Below are positions 49,701 through 59,574 of a DNA stretch of 64,000 nt, piece after piece; the stretch's first letter is position 1, and every line of letters starts with the position of its first letter. The notes beneath the pieces are model-generated. The model searched no databases. It was not told the DNA's origin and saw only the letters and a list, made by a program, of their open reading frames with translations. This DNA is from Isochrysis galbana. Its lineage: Eukaryota > Haptophyta > Isochrysidales > Isochrysidaceae. The position numbers and the translations under genes were made by a program. The DNA is taken from contig CM030942.1 in assembly GCA_018136815.1 (NCBI GenBank), positions 3,662,574 through 3,726,573 on the forward strand, in the 5' to 3' direction.

Positions 49701-51064
49701 AAGGCGAGCAACGCTTCCTCCGCCTCGTTAAGTCCCGCTTCGCCGCCGCGGCTTGCCAAGAGCCGCACGCCCGCGGTGCGGAAGCGAGCGGCCCCCTTCC
49801 CATCCGCCTCTTGGCGGACTAGGCGGCGAAACGAGGGGGTGGGGCGCGAGAGCTTAGCTCTCGCGAGCTCTACCTGCCCCTCCTCGTCGTTCTGGCCAAA
49901 ACGCTGAGGCGAAACGGGCGAGGGCTGCCCTATCTCGCTAAGCCCCCCCTCACCTCCGCCGCGCAAGGCGAGCTTCATTTGCCCAAGCCTACTCTGCCCC
50001 GGCCCGGTGAGTGGCGCCCGCCCTGCCCCGTACCCAAGGCTACTAGGAAGTTTGGCGGTGTGAGATGACCCTCGCAGCATTGGATGCCTCATGGCACCGC
50101 TGTCGACAGAGCTGAGCCACACCTCCTGCTCCGCCCCACTCGCTGAGCTAGGAGGAAGATAAGCGCAGCTAGCCCCCTTGGCAGGGAGTTTCACGGAGAG
50201 AATCCTCTCAGGGATGTTCCCCTGAGAGAGAATGGCGTCAGCGAGAGTCCTCTCTGAGAGCGCACTTTCCGAGAGACTCAGCTTCGAGCAATCCCGGGAG
50301 AGGAGAGCCCATTCGGAGGCCCTACACTCAGATGGTGCCACATCCCACAAACAGCCAGCTAAGGGAGTCCAGTTGAAGACTGCCCCTTCCAAGGGAAGCG
50401 CTGTGAAAGAAGCACTTGAGGAGAAGGTCGTCACGGCGAGTTTGATCTCTGGGGCAATCTTCACGCTGAAAATTGCCTCTGGTATCACCTCTTCCGGGAG
50501 CGATCCGTCTGAGCAAGGAATTTTGGAGGGAGTTCCAGTGGAGAGATTCCTTGTAAAGAGATTGCCCTCATAGAGCTTTCCCTCTAGGAGGGCCGTCGTA
50601 GGGAGGTGGCTTGTGGGGAGGGTACTCGAGAAAGACTCCACGTCTGCTGCCGTGTCTCCCGAGAGCGCCCTCTCCGCGATCAGCTGTGTGGAAGGAGTCT
50701 TCTTGGAGGAAAGCCTCCCTGAGAGAGTGAGCGAGGAGACTTTCTCCTTCTCCTCTTTGGCCGATTGCGGAGCAGCCTCGTATTCGCCGAATGCAAGGTA
50801 CGGCGGCAAACTTGGAGTGTGTGCCTCCTCGCCTCGCGAGCCCTCCGCCCAGCCCAGCCGTCGCGCCTCTCTCCCCCACCATTTCCCACTAGGAGAGAGT
50901 TTTGTTTTTGGCGCCGTCGGATGACTGAGGGCCTCTTCTCTTGTGTGGGGGTGGGCGGGGGAGAGGGGTGGGGGCGGTGGGAGTGTGTGCGTTGGCCGGC
51001 CCGCACGCCACGGCGAAAGCGACGAGAGGCACGTCGAGGCGAAGAGCAGGGCGAGCAATGCCAT
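46775..51064 (-). CDS. USP: UDP-sugar pyrophosphorylase, seven exons, with long N-terminal extension
   Basis: Exons on the minus strand: 51064-49010, 48825-48687, 48538-48031, 47877-47736, 47527-47420, 47271-47155, 46966-46775. All have GT-AG borders and fitting phases; the total is 1086 residues. The enzyme makes UDP-sugars from UTP and sugar-1-phosphates for glycan synthesis. Homology starts at about residue 445. [20 protein letters not shown] (nucleotide loop) is near 561, then [20 protein letters not shown] and [19 protein letters not shown] across intron 1. [32 protein letters not shown] and EFVNPKYTD follow, then [19 protein letters not shown], and ESLSLDGAL and [15 protein letters not shown] near the end. 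Plant enzymes are about 600 residues, so the first 440 are extra: a signal-peptide-like start, then a stretch with a strict five-residue period (residues 109-303). Part of exon 1 might be an unrecognised intron. Confidence 0.88.
50156..50740 (-). repeat. 15-bp-period region in the USP N-terminal extension
   Basis: Every fifth residue from 109 to 299 of the USP frame is hydrophobic or small (mostly L, also I, V, F, A, P, C), usually followed by S, P or A, for about 39 pentads. Examples are [20 protein letters not shown] and [20 protein letters not shown]. In DNA this is a degenerate 15-base repeat with CTCTCNGAGAG-like hairpins. It resembles pentapeptide-repeat proteins in period but not in the usual A(D/N)LXX consensus. 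Confidence 0.55.
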
Positions 51065-51154
51065 GGGGAGGAGAGGGGGGAGGGGGGGAAGGGGTGGCGG
51101 AGGGGAGCCCTTTGGCGGAAGAATAAAATGGTGGCGAATAGGTGAAAAACAACG

Positions 51155-51171
51155 GGGGGGGGGGGGGGGGG

Positions 51172-51213
<42 letters not shown>

Positions 51214-51460
51214 GGAACTCCCAAAAGACATAGGAATGAATGCCTGATATCTATTAAAAATGATCGCGGGCGCGCGGGAAAGAAATCCGCGCGCAGCGAG
51301 AGAGAGAGAGAGAGGGCCCGGGTGGGGGAGGGGAGGACGAGGGCGACACATAGAGAGAGAATACAGAGGGGTAAAGAGGGAAGAAAGATCGGAGTAGAGG
51401 GCCGGGGGAAGGGTGGAGCGAGCCGAGAGGGAGGGAGAGAGAGAGAGAGGTGCGGATTTG
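51155..51460. repeat. G-run and GA tracts upstream of USP
   Basis: A G20 run at about 51153-51172 is followed by a pure GA run to 51210, then shorter GA runs to 51450. The sense strand of USP is therefore CT-rich before its start, as with secE. Confidence 0.7.
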
Positions 51461-51559
51461 ACGAAGCAGGGGTGGAGCCTTCTTTACGTTCTACAGGAAG
51501 CCTCACCGTTCTTCCTAGCCGCCTAGCTAGGGCCTAACTAAGGGTAGTACTACTACTAC

Positions 51560-51680
51560 TACCTCCGTTCCATTACTCAGACGTCAAGGTGGCAGGTCCA
51601 TTATTAATTAAGGGGCCGTCCGTTCCATTATTAAGGGGCCGTCGGATGACTGACAGCCCCTCCGTTCCATTATTAAAAGG
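51560..51680. repeat. Tandem motif TCCGTTCCATTATTAA
   Basis: (T)CCGTTCCATTATTAA, once as CCGTTCCATTACTC and once as GTCCATTATTAA, recurs about four times over 120 bases, linked by GGGGCCGTC. No gene is supported from 51460 to 52160. Confidence 0.6.
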
Positions 51681-52168
51681 TGGCGGGTGCACGGATGGGG
51701 GGGGCCGCGCCGGCGCGCGGCTGTCTGGCTCCTCCGGCTGTCACGGGGCCTGGCGGCTGTGCTGGGCGCTTGGATGCGCTGTGCATCTGGTAGAGGGACC
51801 AGCTGGTATGGGGCCTCTGCCTGAGCCCGCGCACGGTCCACCCTTGTACCGCCACATCGAGCTAGGGTGGGGGCGGGGAAGCGCGCTGCAGATGGGTCGC
51901 GTGAGGCGCTCGGCAGGGTATGAGGTCGAATGGGGCGCGGCGAGAGAGGGAAGGGCCGCCAGGCTGTCCGAGACAGGTTATAAGGCGCCACTTTCACCCG
52001 GGGAGCGACCGCCTGAACGCCCCGCAAAAGCCCGTTTGTGCATCCGCGTCTTTGGTGTTGACGTCTGCACATCCGGACCTCGCCTTGCCTATCACAGATG
52101 GATGGTTGCTGGCGGCCAGTATGTGCGTCGTGCGGCTGCTAGAAGGCGTGACAGAGTGGCCAGCTCGG

Positions 52169-53080
52169 GGCGCCTCGCAGCCATGGTGGCGCCCATTGCC
52201 TAGTGTGAGACCGGACTGGTGCGGGTGGTTTGACGTCCGTCAGCGGTCTGGGAGTGGCCATCAGAAAAACCAACATGTGCATTGTGAGCGTCGAATTTTG
52301 CAAGCATTGAGCTGTGGGAGCCTCAGTTGCCACATGTGATAGGGACAGGTGCAACCACTAGCCCTTAATTGATCGACTGTTTCATGCTGTAAGAGTGTAT
52401 ATTTCTTTATTTTTGGTCAGGTCGCCTGTAGCTGTAGCTAGTAGGCCCTCATTGAAATGCTGTAGAATGAGAGCTCCACTAACTTCATCTTCCTGGAGTG
52501 AGGTGTCAAGCGGGTGTGCCAGATTGTCTGATGCGTCGTCGGCTGTCGGTCAGTGTATGCATTCCGACCCGGAGTCTGAGATATTGATATTGTTCGAGCT
52601 CAACTATCAACTGTTGCAACGAGTGCGCTAGCGCTAAATGACCATGTGGCACTGAATGGTGAAGTGTAAGGTGTAGGGACACATTCAAATATTGAAACTC
52701 AGCTGACGGCACCATTGCCAAGATACCTTGCCGCGAAAATGACGTTCAGGCATTAACTGAATCATGTTGGTAATGAGTTTCCTGCTGAACCTGACCAAAA
52801 ATAAAGAAGTGTATTTTACATGACCATCACGCCATGCGAGCTTCACACTCTTACAGCATGAAACAGTCGATCAATTAAGGGCTAGTGGTTGCACCTGTCC
52901 CTATCACATGTGGCAACTGAGGCTCCCACAGCTCAATGCTTGCAAAATTCGACGCTCACAATGCACATGTTGGTTTTTCTGATGGCCACTCCCAGACCGC
53001 TGACGGACGTCAAACCACCCGCACCAGTCCGGTCTCACACTAGGCAATGGGCGCCACCATGGCTGCGAGGAGGCGCCCAC
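52169..53080. repeat. Long inverted repeat (foldback-like), arms about 230-290 bp
   Basis: 52169-52398 and 52850-53080 are reverse complements with almost no differences, for example CTCGCAGCCATGGTGGCGCC at the outer end and CATGCTGTAAGAGTGT at the inner end. The match resumes inside (TCTTTATTTTTGGTCAGG at about 52404 and its complement at about 52790), with about 30 extra bases in the right arm. The unpaired centre is about 360 bases. Outside the arms, similarity stops within a few bases. No target duplication could be fixed. Such near-identity implies a recent origin or gene conversion. Foldback transposon is one reading; inverted duplication is another. Confidence 0.8.
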
Positions 53081-53099
53081 ACAAGGCACACTAACGGTA

Positions 53100-54230
53100 T
53101 AGAACCACAAATGGCACAAGACACCCTGTGATATCCCCCTGCGATGCCTCTTGGCATGTAGGGGGGGCTCGCCCAGACTGCCTAGACTCTCTCTGAGAGT
53201 CGGGCACAGATCGCACGCCCTGGCCCGCGTTGGCCTGCTCCTCGCTCTGACCAACCCCTCCTCCCCCTTGGGCCCCCTAATCAGCTGATCAGGAGCCCCC
53301 AGCCAGCTCCAGTCGACCGGCAGGGGCTCGAGAGCCAGCGAGGGAGAGGCAGGAAGGGCCAGGGCCATGCCCCAGCCTCACCTGCCCCCTGAGCTGCGCT
53401 CCCAAGCCCCTGCGGGCCTCCTGCCTCCTGGGGACCTGAAGAGGGGCCGCAAGCCGCAAGCGCGCGCCATGGGCCAGAGCCGCAGGGAAGAGAGGAGGAA
53501 GAGGGAAGAGGGAGGGGAGGGGGGAGTGGCAGCTCTCCCCTCCGGCGTTTACGTGTCTTCTCGCCCCGTTTGGGTAAGAGAAAACGGGGGCGCCAGAGCC
53601 AGGAGGGAAGGGCCGCGGCTCGCCGCGGCCACTCGCTTCGGCGAGAGAGATTAGCGCTTCGTCTGGGCTCCCATTCACGAGTCCCCCCCCCCCCCTCCTG
53701 CGTTGTTTTTACCCGAAAAGGGTTTTGCCCCAGCGTGGACTCGAGGAGAGGACGCGCTGGGGTGCGCGGGGGCGGTGCGTGCACTGGGGGGAGGACAAAT
53801 ATCGAGGCGAGGCGGGAGGCGGGGCAGTGCCCCCTCCCCCCCGTAGCACTCGGACACCTGGCTCGTCAGGCATGGCGGGATTCCGGGACGGAAAAGTTGT
53901 GTCCAATTCGCTAGTGGGGTTGGCTAGGATATAACATTAATTATTTGATTTTTTTGTATTCTATGAATTAGGATGTCGGCTGCAACGCGCCACAACCTAT
54001 GCCTACACTCAGCGCTGGTGCATTGTGCACGTCACCCACAGCATTCGACGCCCGCACACATATCCTGGAACTCGACTGTCGCATGCAGCATGGTACATGG
54101 GCAAGGGCACACCAATCTACAGGCATCACTGGGCACACTTGCAGCATCCGTGTGCGCCCCAAACCATGTCCACAACAGGAAGCACGTCCACAAGCCCGTG
54201 CTGCAACTAGCAAGGTTAGCCCCGGTATTC
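53100..54230. other. Stretch without a supported gene
   Basis: A 167-codon minus frame (53784-53281) is Pro-, Arg- and Ser-rich with no recognised domain and probably spurious. 53685-53700 is a C run. Confidence 0.4.
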
Positions 54231-55925
54231 CTAGAGCTCCTCCAATGCGGCAAGGAAGTCGGCTTCGGCTGCTGCCGTCTTCTCACGCGCCGGGACTAGC
54301 GCAGGCGGTGCGGCACCTCCATCTCCGCGCACGGCATCGGGCGTGTCAGGTTGCTCTTCGCCACCCCCCTTCTGAACACGCTCCTCCAGCCTCTTGCTCG
54401 CCTTTTGAGCCACAATAGCCACTGCCTCGCGCTCTGCTTCTCCCTTGGCGTCCTCTGCCTGCCGCCGTCGATGTCGCTTACGCTCCTCGAGGTCCAGTCG
54501 AGCTGCCTCGCGGATGGCCTCCTGCAGCAGCATCTCCTCGGCTGCCTGGCGAGCCATCTCCTCTGCCCTTGCCTCTAACTGAGAGGATGTGCCTTCGCCC
54601 AGCGTGCCCAGGGCGCCCTTGCGGCGCAAGGTCTCGCTCGAGCTGCCGAGGCCCGGGTCGTGCGCATTGAGCACACTGCTGGACACGACTAGCTCCCCCG
54701 CCTCTGAAGAAGGCGGTGCGGCGCTGCATGGTCCCAGGGCATCGACGATTGCCGCCGCATTTGCAAGGAGATGAGCGCCCCCGCCGCGGTTGCTGGCGGC
54801 GTGCGGGCTGGCCGGAGTCAGGGCAGGTCCTGTGTCTCGCTTCAACCCTGCCTCGCCAGCCATGTACTCCTCAAATCGAGCGCGTTCGCGCGCGGCACGG
54901 AGTTCGTGCACGAAGCACCGCAGCGAGATTACCACAGCCACGAGCATGATGAGTGTCAAGATCCATGAGAACGGCCCTCCGCGACGCTTGCTGCCCTCCT
55001 CCATCCACGACTCGAGCGCCTCTGCGAGCAGCACCGACGACTCGTCGCCAACGCCAGCGAGATCCACGTAGCTGTCGGTGTCATCGCTCTCTCCACCGCC
55101 GCTTGACTTGCCCGCGTGCGCACCACCGCCACCGTGGCTCATATTGGCCGCCGCCTTTAGCGAACCGGCACTTTGGGGGCAAGTGTCTTCGTACCACGCG
55201 GGGCATGCCTTGTCCCTCTTCACGAGGGCATGGTGGATATGCTTGGGCACGCAGTAGTGGCCAATGGCGCACCAGCCGCAAAACGCGCGGTTGGCCGTAT
55301 CCTGGCATTCGGCGCAGCTGCGCAGCTGCGCGCATTCTCGCTCCTTGTGAGAGCAATCTCTCCCAAACCAGCCGATGGAGCATTTACAGCCATGCGCCTC
55401 CCCGCTCGCGGACGGCTTGGGTAAGAGCCGGCAGACGCCGTGGCTAGAGCACTCGGGTGTGCCCGGGCACTTATGCCCATCGCCCTCCGAGTGCGCCGCC
55501 TCCGGGAGGGGCGCGCCAGGCAAGCCCCTCTGACCAGCAGCAGAAGTAGGAGCGGCGGAGTGGTGGGGATGGCCGCTTGCGCTGGCGCTTCCCTTGGGCT
55601 CACTCGTGTTGGCGAGTTGGCGGGCGTGGGGTGGTAGTGAATGCAACCCAGACATCTCGGAGAAGTTCTTCTGCCCTCCCGCGCGATGGAGGAGCCCCAG
55701 GGAAGAGATGTGGAGCAGAGGGTACTCCGAGAGGCTTCCGTCGTCTGCCGCTGCAGGCAGAGCGTCCGCGAGCCTGAGGGCCTGCGCGCCAATGACAAGC
55801 ATCCTTACAGTACTGGCGGACGAGATCGGCGTTCCACCCACCCCGGCAGGGCCCCACGCGGCCGCAGTAGCCGCGTAGATCCCCCCAAAGCCGTGGGCTG
55901 CCACACAGAGCGCCGCCGCCGCCAT
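54231..55925 (-). CDS. Type I membrane protein with EGF-like and PSI domains and coiled-coil tail
   Basis: Single-exon frame, 564 residues. The start (MAAAALCVAAHGFGGIYAAT) is signal-peptide-like. An EGF-like cluster lies at about residues 152-190 (CPGTPECSSHGVCRLL, then CKCSIGWFGRDC). A plexin-semaphorin-integrin-type (PSI) cluster follows at about 195-250 (CAQLRSCAECQDTANRAFCG, WCAIGHYCVPK). One membrane span (WILTLIMLVAVVISLRCFV) is near 317-338. The cytoplasmic part has an Ala/Glu/Arg-rich helix (EARAEEMARQAAEEMLLQEA) and a Gly/Pro-rich tail. PSI modules with nearby EGFs are common in surface receptors and lysosomal proteins; the ligand is unknown. The frame stops at 54231, but an acceptor-like site is nearby and splicing of the last codons cannot be excluded. 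Confidence 0.7.
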   Translation of the reverse strand: MAAAALCVAAHGFGGIYAATAAAWGPAGVGGTPISSASTVRMLVIGAQALRLADALPAAADDGSLSEYPLLHISSLGLLHRAGGQKNFSEMSGLHSLPPHARQLANTSEPKGSASASGHPHHSAAPTSAAGQRGLPGAPLPEAAHSEGDGHKCPGTPECSSHGVCRLLPKPSASGEAHGCKCSIGWFGRDCSHKERECAQLRSCAECQDTANRAFCGWCAIGHYCVPKHIHHALVKRDKACPAWYEDTCPQSAGSLKAAANMSHGGGGAHAGKSSGGGESDDTDSYVDLAGVGDESSVLLAEALESWMEEGSKRRGGPFSWILTLIMLVAVVISLRCFVHELRAARERARFEEYMAGEAGLKRDTGPALTPASPHAASNRGGGAHLLANAAAIVDALGPCSAAPPSSEAGELVVSSSVLNAHDPGLGSSSETLRRKGALGTLGEGTSSQLEARAEEMARQAAEEMLLQEAIREAARLDLEERKRHRRRQAEDAKGEAEREAVAIVAQKASKRLEERVQKGGGEEQPDTPDAVRGDGGAAPPALVPAREKTAAAEADFLAALEEL

Positions 55926-56104
55926 CGCGCCGGAGCCGGGTCTTTACCGTATCTTTTTTACAAAAGAATCGGGCTTCCGGACCCCCCCCCCCAACCCAAC
56001 CCCCAACTACCGCAGGTCCGCAGGTCCGGACCGGCGGGCCGACCCCGTGGCGTAGAACTCCTCAACCAACTTGAAAATGCCCCGAAGCAGGCATCACGCC
56101 TCGC

Positions 56105-57185
56105 ACGAAAAAAAAATCTTCTTAAAAATCCCCGCTACATACGCGGCATGAGGCAGTGTGGCAGTGTGCTTGTGTACCTCCCTACTACCCGTCTTTACCC
56201 CTATCAACCCCCTCCCCCTTCCCCAGTTCCCTCTTTGGCGGAGAAGCTGGTTCCGGGGAGGCCGCGCGCGCTGCTTCGGCCAGGAGTTGGAGAGAAGGGG
56301 GTGGGAGACTGTGGCTCCTCCTTCGCTCTAACGTCTAACGTCGGCTCGCATTTCCTTTCCTTAGGTCTTATATCTTATATCTCGTAAGATCTTTTCATGA
56401 TATCCATTGAAGTTTCTACTAAAGAGGTTTAGCTACCCTAATTGATGTTTCGTATATCCAGACCTCTCGCCGCCTGCAAGAGGTCCTCCGATGTTTCTAG
56501 GTTGAAATCTTTGTCCACCGTGTAAAGAGGGCGTATCATCTTCCGAATATGTTTGTTGCTCGGGGCGTGTAGCCCCATGTTCTCCCGTTGTTTTTTTAGC
56601 CTTTGTTAGAAACCGACCTTCGCCGTTACCAATAGGTGGTATCTCGCCAATATCACTCTTAAGATGGTCCTAGCGGACCTACCGTCCGCGTTGCCATACT
56701 GGATGTTGTAAAAGTCCGTTAGAATATATCTCCACGCCAGGATGCCTACCTAGGTACCCCGAGGAGGGGTGAGGCCTATCTACCTGGTAGCAGAAGAGGC
56801 GTTGGCCCACTTCAGAGCCCGGTTTAAGATCAATCCCTAGAAGTCCCTCTATGAATTCGAAAATGGGCTCCTTCGCGGTGCATGAAGCTAAATGGGTGGA
56901 GCTTTCGGGGGCTATGCCGCAAAAACTGCACGTCGGATCATCTGCGAATCGATTCGCCGTAGCTATCCTCCTATGTAGGACGTGCTTGAAGTGCATATAC
57001 GAGTCCCTTGGAGTTAGAAAGTTGTATTTGTATAGCTGCGATATCTGTTTCCATTTTCCTGAGAGAACCGGTAATCTTTTTCCCCATCTCAGTGTGGACT
57101 TCTGTCGCTTCGTTTTCCTCATCGCCAGGAACGCTTTAGTCAGCGTCTTAACATTTATATCTTCTAGTGTTTTGTGCGTGCCTTT
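56105..57185 (-). mobile_element. LINE family A, 3' fragment
   Basis: Same 3' end (AAAAATCTTCTTAAAAATC on the plus strand at 56108) and tail as the copy at 35545-37566. The frame 57263-56679 has YMHFKHVLHRRIATANRFAD and the zinc cluster CSFCGIAPESSTHLASC. Shifts interrupt it (56760, 56605). It is truncated at about 57185, where unrelated sequence begins. Confidence 0.75.
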
Positions 57186-57269
57186 AAAAAAATACTTCTT
57201 AATATTCTCGCCGCGCGCGCGACCCTGCTCGGTATCTTCGCAGCCTCGCCCGCTTCCCTTCACTCCCCC

Positions 57270-58480
57270 TACACCTGCCTTGCGGCTCGTCCCCTCGTGC
57301 TCTACCTAGGGGCTGGGTGTCGTGGGTCTCCAGTGGCAGACGGTGTGTGCCGATTCGCGATGGCCTGTTTCTCGCCTTCCTCCTATGCCATCGGGCTACC
57401 GGCTATTGTGTGATTGCTCCTTGTGCTGGGTGTCAGGCAGCTGTGGTCAGTGTGTCTAGGGCCTACTTTCGGATGGTGGGCGGCTCGCGGCGCGGGGTCG
57501 CTTGGTTAGGCTAGTCGCTCTGCTATGTTGAGGGCTTCCGCTACTAGAGATAGATTCGTGTTCATGACTAGGGCGCCTTTGTTGTTAGTTAAGAAGACAG
57601 GGGCGCTGAGGTCGTGTGGAGCTTTGATTTTCGGCTTCCTTCCCAGGGAGGCCTTGCGCGTGCGTGCACCCTTACTTAGGTGCCACCCATCAAATCATTG
57701 TAATGGTGCAATTCTTGCGCATAGAGGATGTGGACTCCCCCTAATCTCGCTTGCGCTAGAGTAGATGCTAGTTTATGTTTCGCTCCGTTCAAATTGTATG
57801 TTGCAATCTTTAGATCATTATTATTCACCGTGGCGGAATAGGCAGCTAACTCCGTTTACGCAGTACCCTGGATAGGCTTTATTTGGTTTCAGATTGCACT
57901 TGACCATCCATACAATTTTGTTTGCCCGTAGCCGTAGCCGTAGCGGGATCCTTAACCCAACATCCGGGGATGTCGTGGCTTGATGAGCATTGGACGATTT
58001 GCCGTCCCTTCATACGGTTATTCTTGCATTCGCCCGCCATGAATCGGCGGCAAGGTGCCGCCGCTCCAAGGCCCATGAGGGCCCTGTAATCCATGGCGTT
58101 GCTTACCTCACGCTGGCGTTTGCGTTGCTCCGCTTTCGCCTTGTCTTGTTCACACGTGCATTGGCGAAAGCTAACTTGATTCTTGCGTAAATACGAGATA
58201 GCCCACGGCTTACCGTATCCTTTGCACCCCGCTGGGGCGCCGTGGATGGAAATGTCGCCTTCCGGGGTCACGCGCATTCCACTGAGGAGTGGACCGCGTA
58301 GTCCAAGTTTAAATTTTCCCCATCATCGAGGGTCACGTGGAAGGTCCGGGGGAAGCGATGACCTAGGGCGGTCGTGTCTGTGTAGACGTAGAAAGGCCAA
58401 ATCGGGCGTTTGCCGGATTCGACCTTGGTAATCCCTTCAGAGTCTCGCAGGGCAACTGCAGAGCGAGAAGTCAAAGTCAA
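57270..58480 (-). mobile_element. LINE family B, internally deleted copy
   Basis: On the minus strand, from 58480: N-terminal ORF1-like sequence (GKRPIWPFYVY, frameshift near 58275), then GAPAGCKGYGKPWAISYLRK and a CCCH-type zinc cluster (CRRFMAGEC … CSSSH, about 58050-57970). After a stop comes the start of an AP-type endonuclease, IATYNLNGAKHKLAST then GGVHILYAQELHHY (57815-57695). At about 57690 it jumps directly to the conserved LINE-B tail (RKASLGRKPKIKAPHDLSAP) and 3' UTR (to about 57270), with the whole RT missing. Tail and UTR match 8563-8990. This is a deletion derivative that keeps both ends. Confidence 0.65.
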
Positions 58481-58682
58481 GCCGTTTTTTTATTACCTTA
58501 CGAGCCAACAGTTATAGTAATAGCAAAAACAAAATTCGAATCGCAAATTTCGAGACCAAAATCTGCAAACCTGGACTATGGGGAATCCGAATCTGTGGGT
58601 CTTTTTCGTCAGTGTCAACACGGGGAACTGTTCAATTGTAATTGTGAGCGCGTACCTTACACGAATATTCATGCCTACAGCC
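58437..58682. repeat. Dispersed 240-bp repeat, copy 2
   Basis: Aligns with 34058-34312, same orientation, roughly four fifths identical by eye. It directly abuts the 5' side of the LINE-B derivative. Confidence 0.75.
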
Positions 58683-58689
58683 TTCAAAT

Positions 58690-59574
58690 GGGCAGGAATA
58701 CAACGTACAAGGGCCAACATGGCTGCTGTTCATGGTGTGGCCGAGGCCACGGACCGTGCGGCGCGACCGGGATCGGGACGCGGTCGCTTCTCGCTTCGCG
58801 CCAGCGACTGCTCCATGGGTACTGGGGGGCGCCCTTGGCGGGGAGCCCGAGGGAGAGGGGAGTCGCGGCGGCGCGCTCCATCGCAACCAAGTGTAAACTT
58901 AGTTGGCTACCGTGGGGATTGAGGTGGGGGTGTAGATAGTAGATAGGTGAAGAAAAACGTGCATGAGAGAGAGAGAGAGCAGTGGGCCAAACAAACCATG
59001 GCTGCGTGCGCGGGCAAAGAATATTAGAAAATTAATGCTAATTGCTAATATATAAAAAATACCCGACGCCTATTTGGTAACCGTGATGACCGCGGGCGCG
59101 TCGCCACCCGGTCGCCCGGCCTAAGCGCAAGGTCTCACCACATGCAAAGCCTCACGTCCTCACCGACACGCCGCACCTAGCTGACGTCACAGTCCTCCGC
59201 CGCCAAGCACGCCTTCAGCGCGTCCGCTAGATGTGGAGGCAGACGCGATAGAAATTTGTTTTGCGAGGAAAGGGCGCTACGTGGTGCGTCGTGGGGTTCA
59301 GTGGAGGAAGTCGGCGTCAGTCGGCGTGGTACCGAGCACAATTTAAGGACGATAACGGACGAGGGGACGCATGGAGGCGGTGCGAGACGTCGCATGGGGG
59401 CGGCGCGCCTGGGGATGGGCACTGGTATTGGCCGAAAGGAAGCGCCTACACATCGCCGCTTTGCTCATGGCTCGTTGGAACACAACTATGCGATAGAGCA
59501 GAAGAAATGCAACAGTCCGCCGTATGCGTCATCCCCAATAGACGTGTCCGCAAGCGCCGTAGCATGTAGACCCG
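58690..59574. other. Intergenic; possible terminal exon at 59180-59300 (minus)
   Basis: A minus-strand stretch encodes LSSQNKFLSRLPPHLADALK and ACLAAEDCDVS before a stop at about 59177. It has normal-protein composition and could be a last exon of an unseen gene. The rest has no supported gene; a short GA run is at 58965-58980. Confidence 0.3.

Noticed and set aside
53281-53784. 167-codon Pro/Arg-rich minus frame
   Set aside because: Composition follows GC-rich DNA, overlapping frames on both strands are equally long, no motif.
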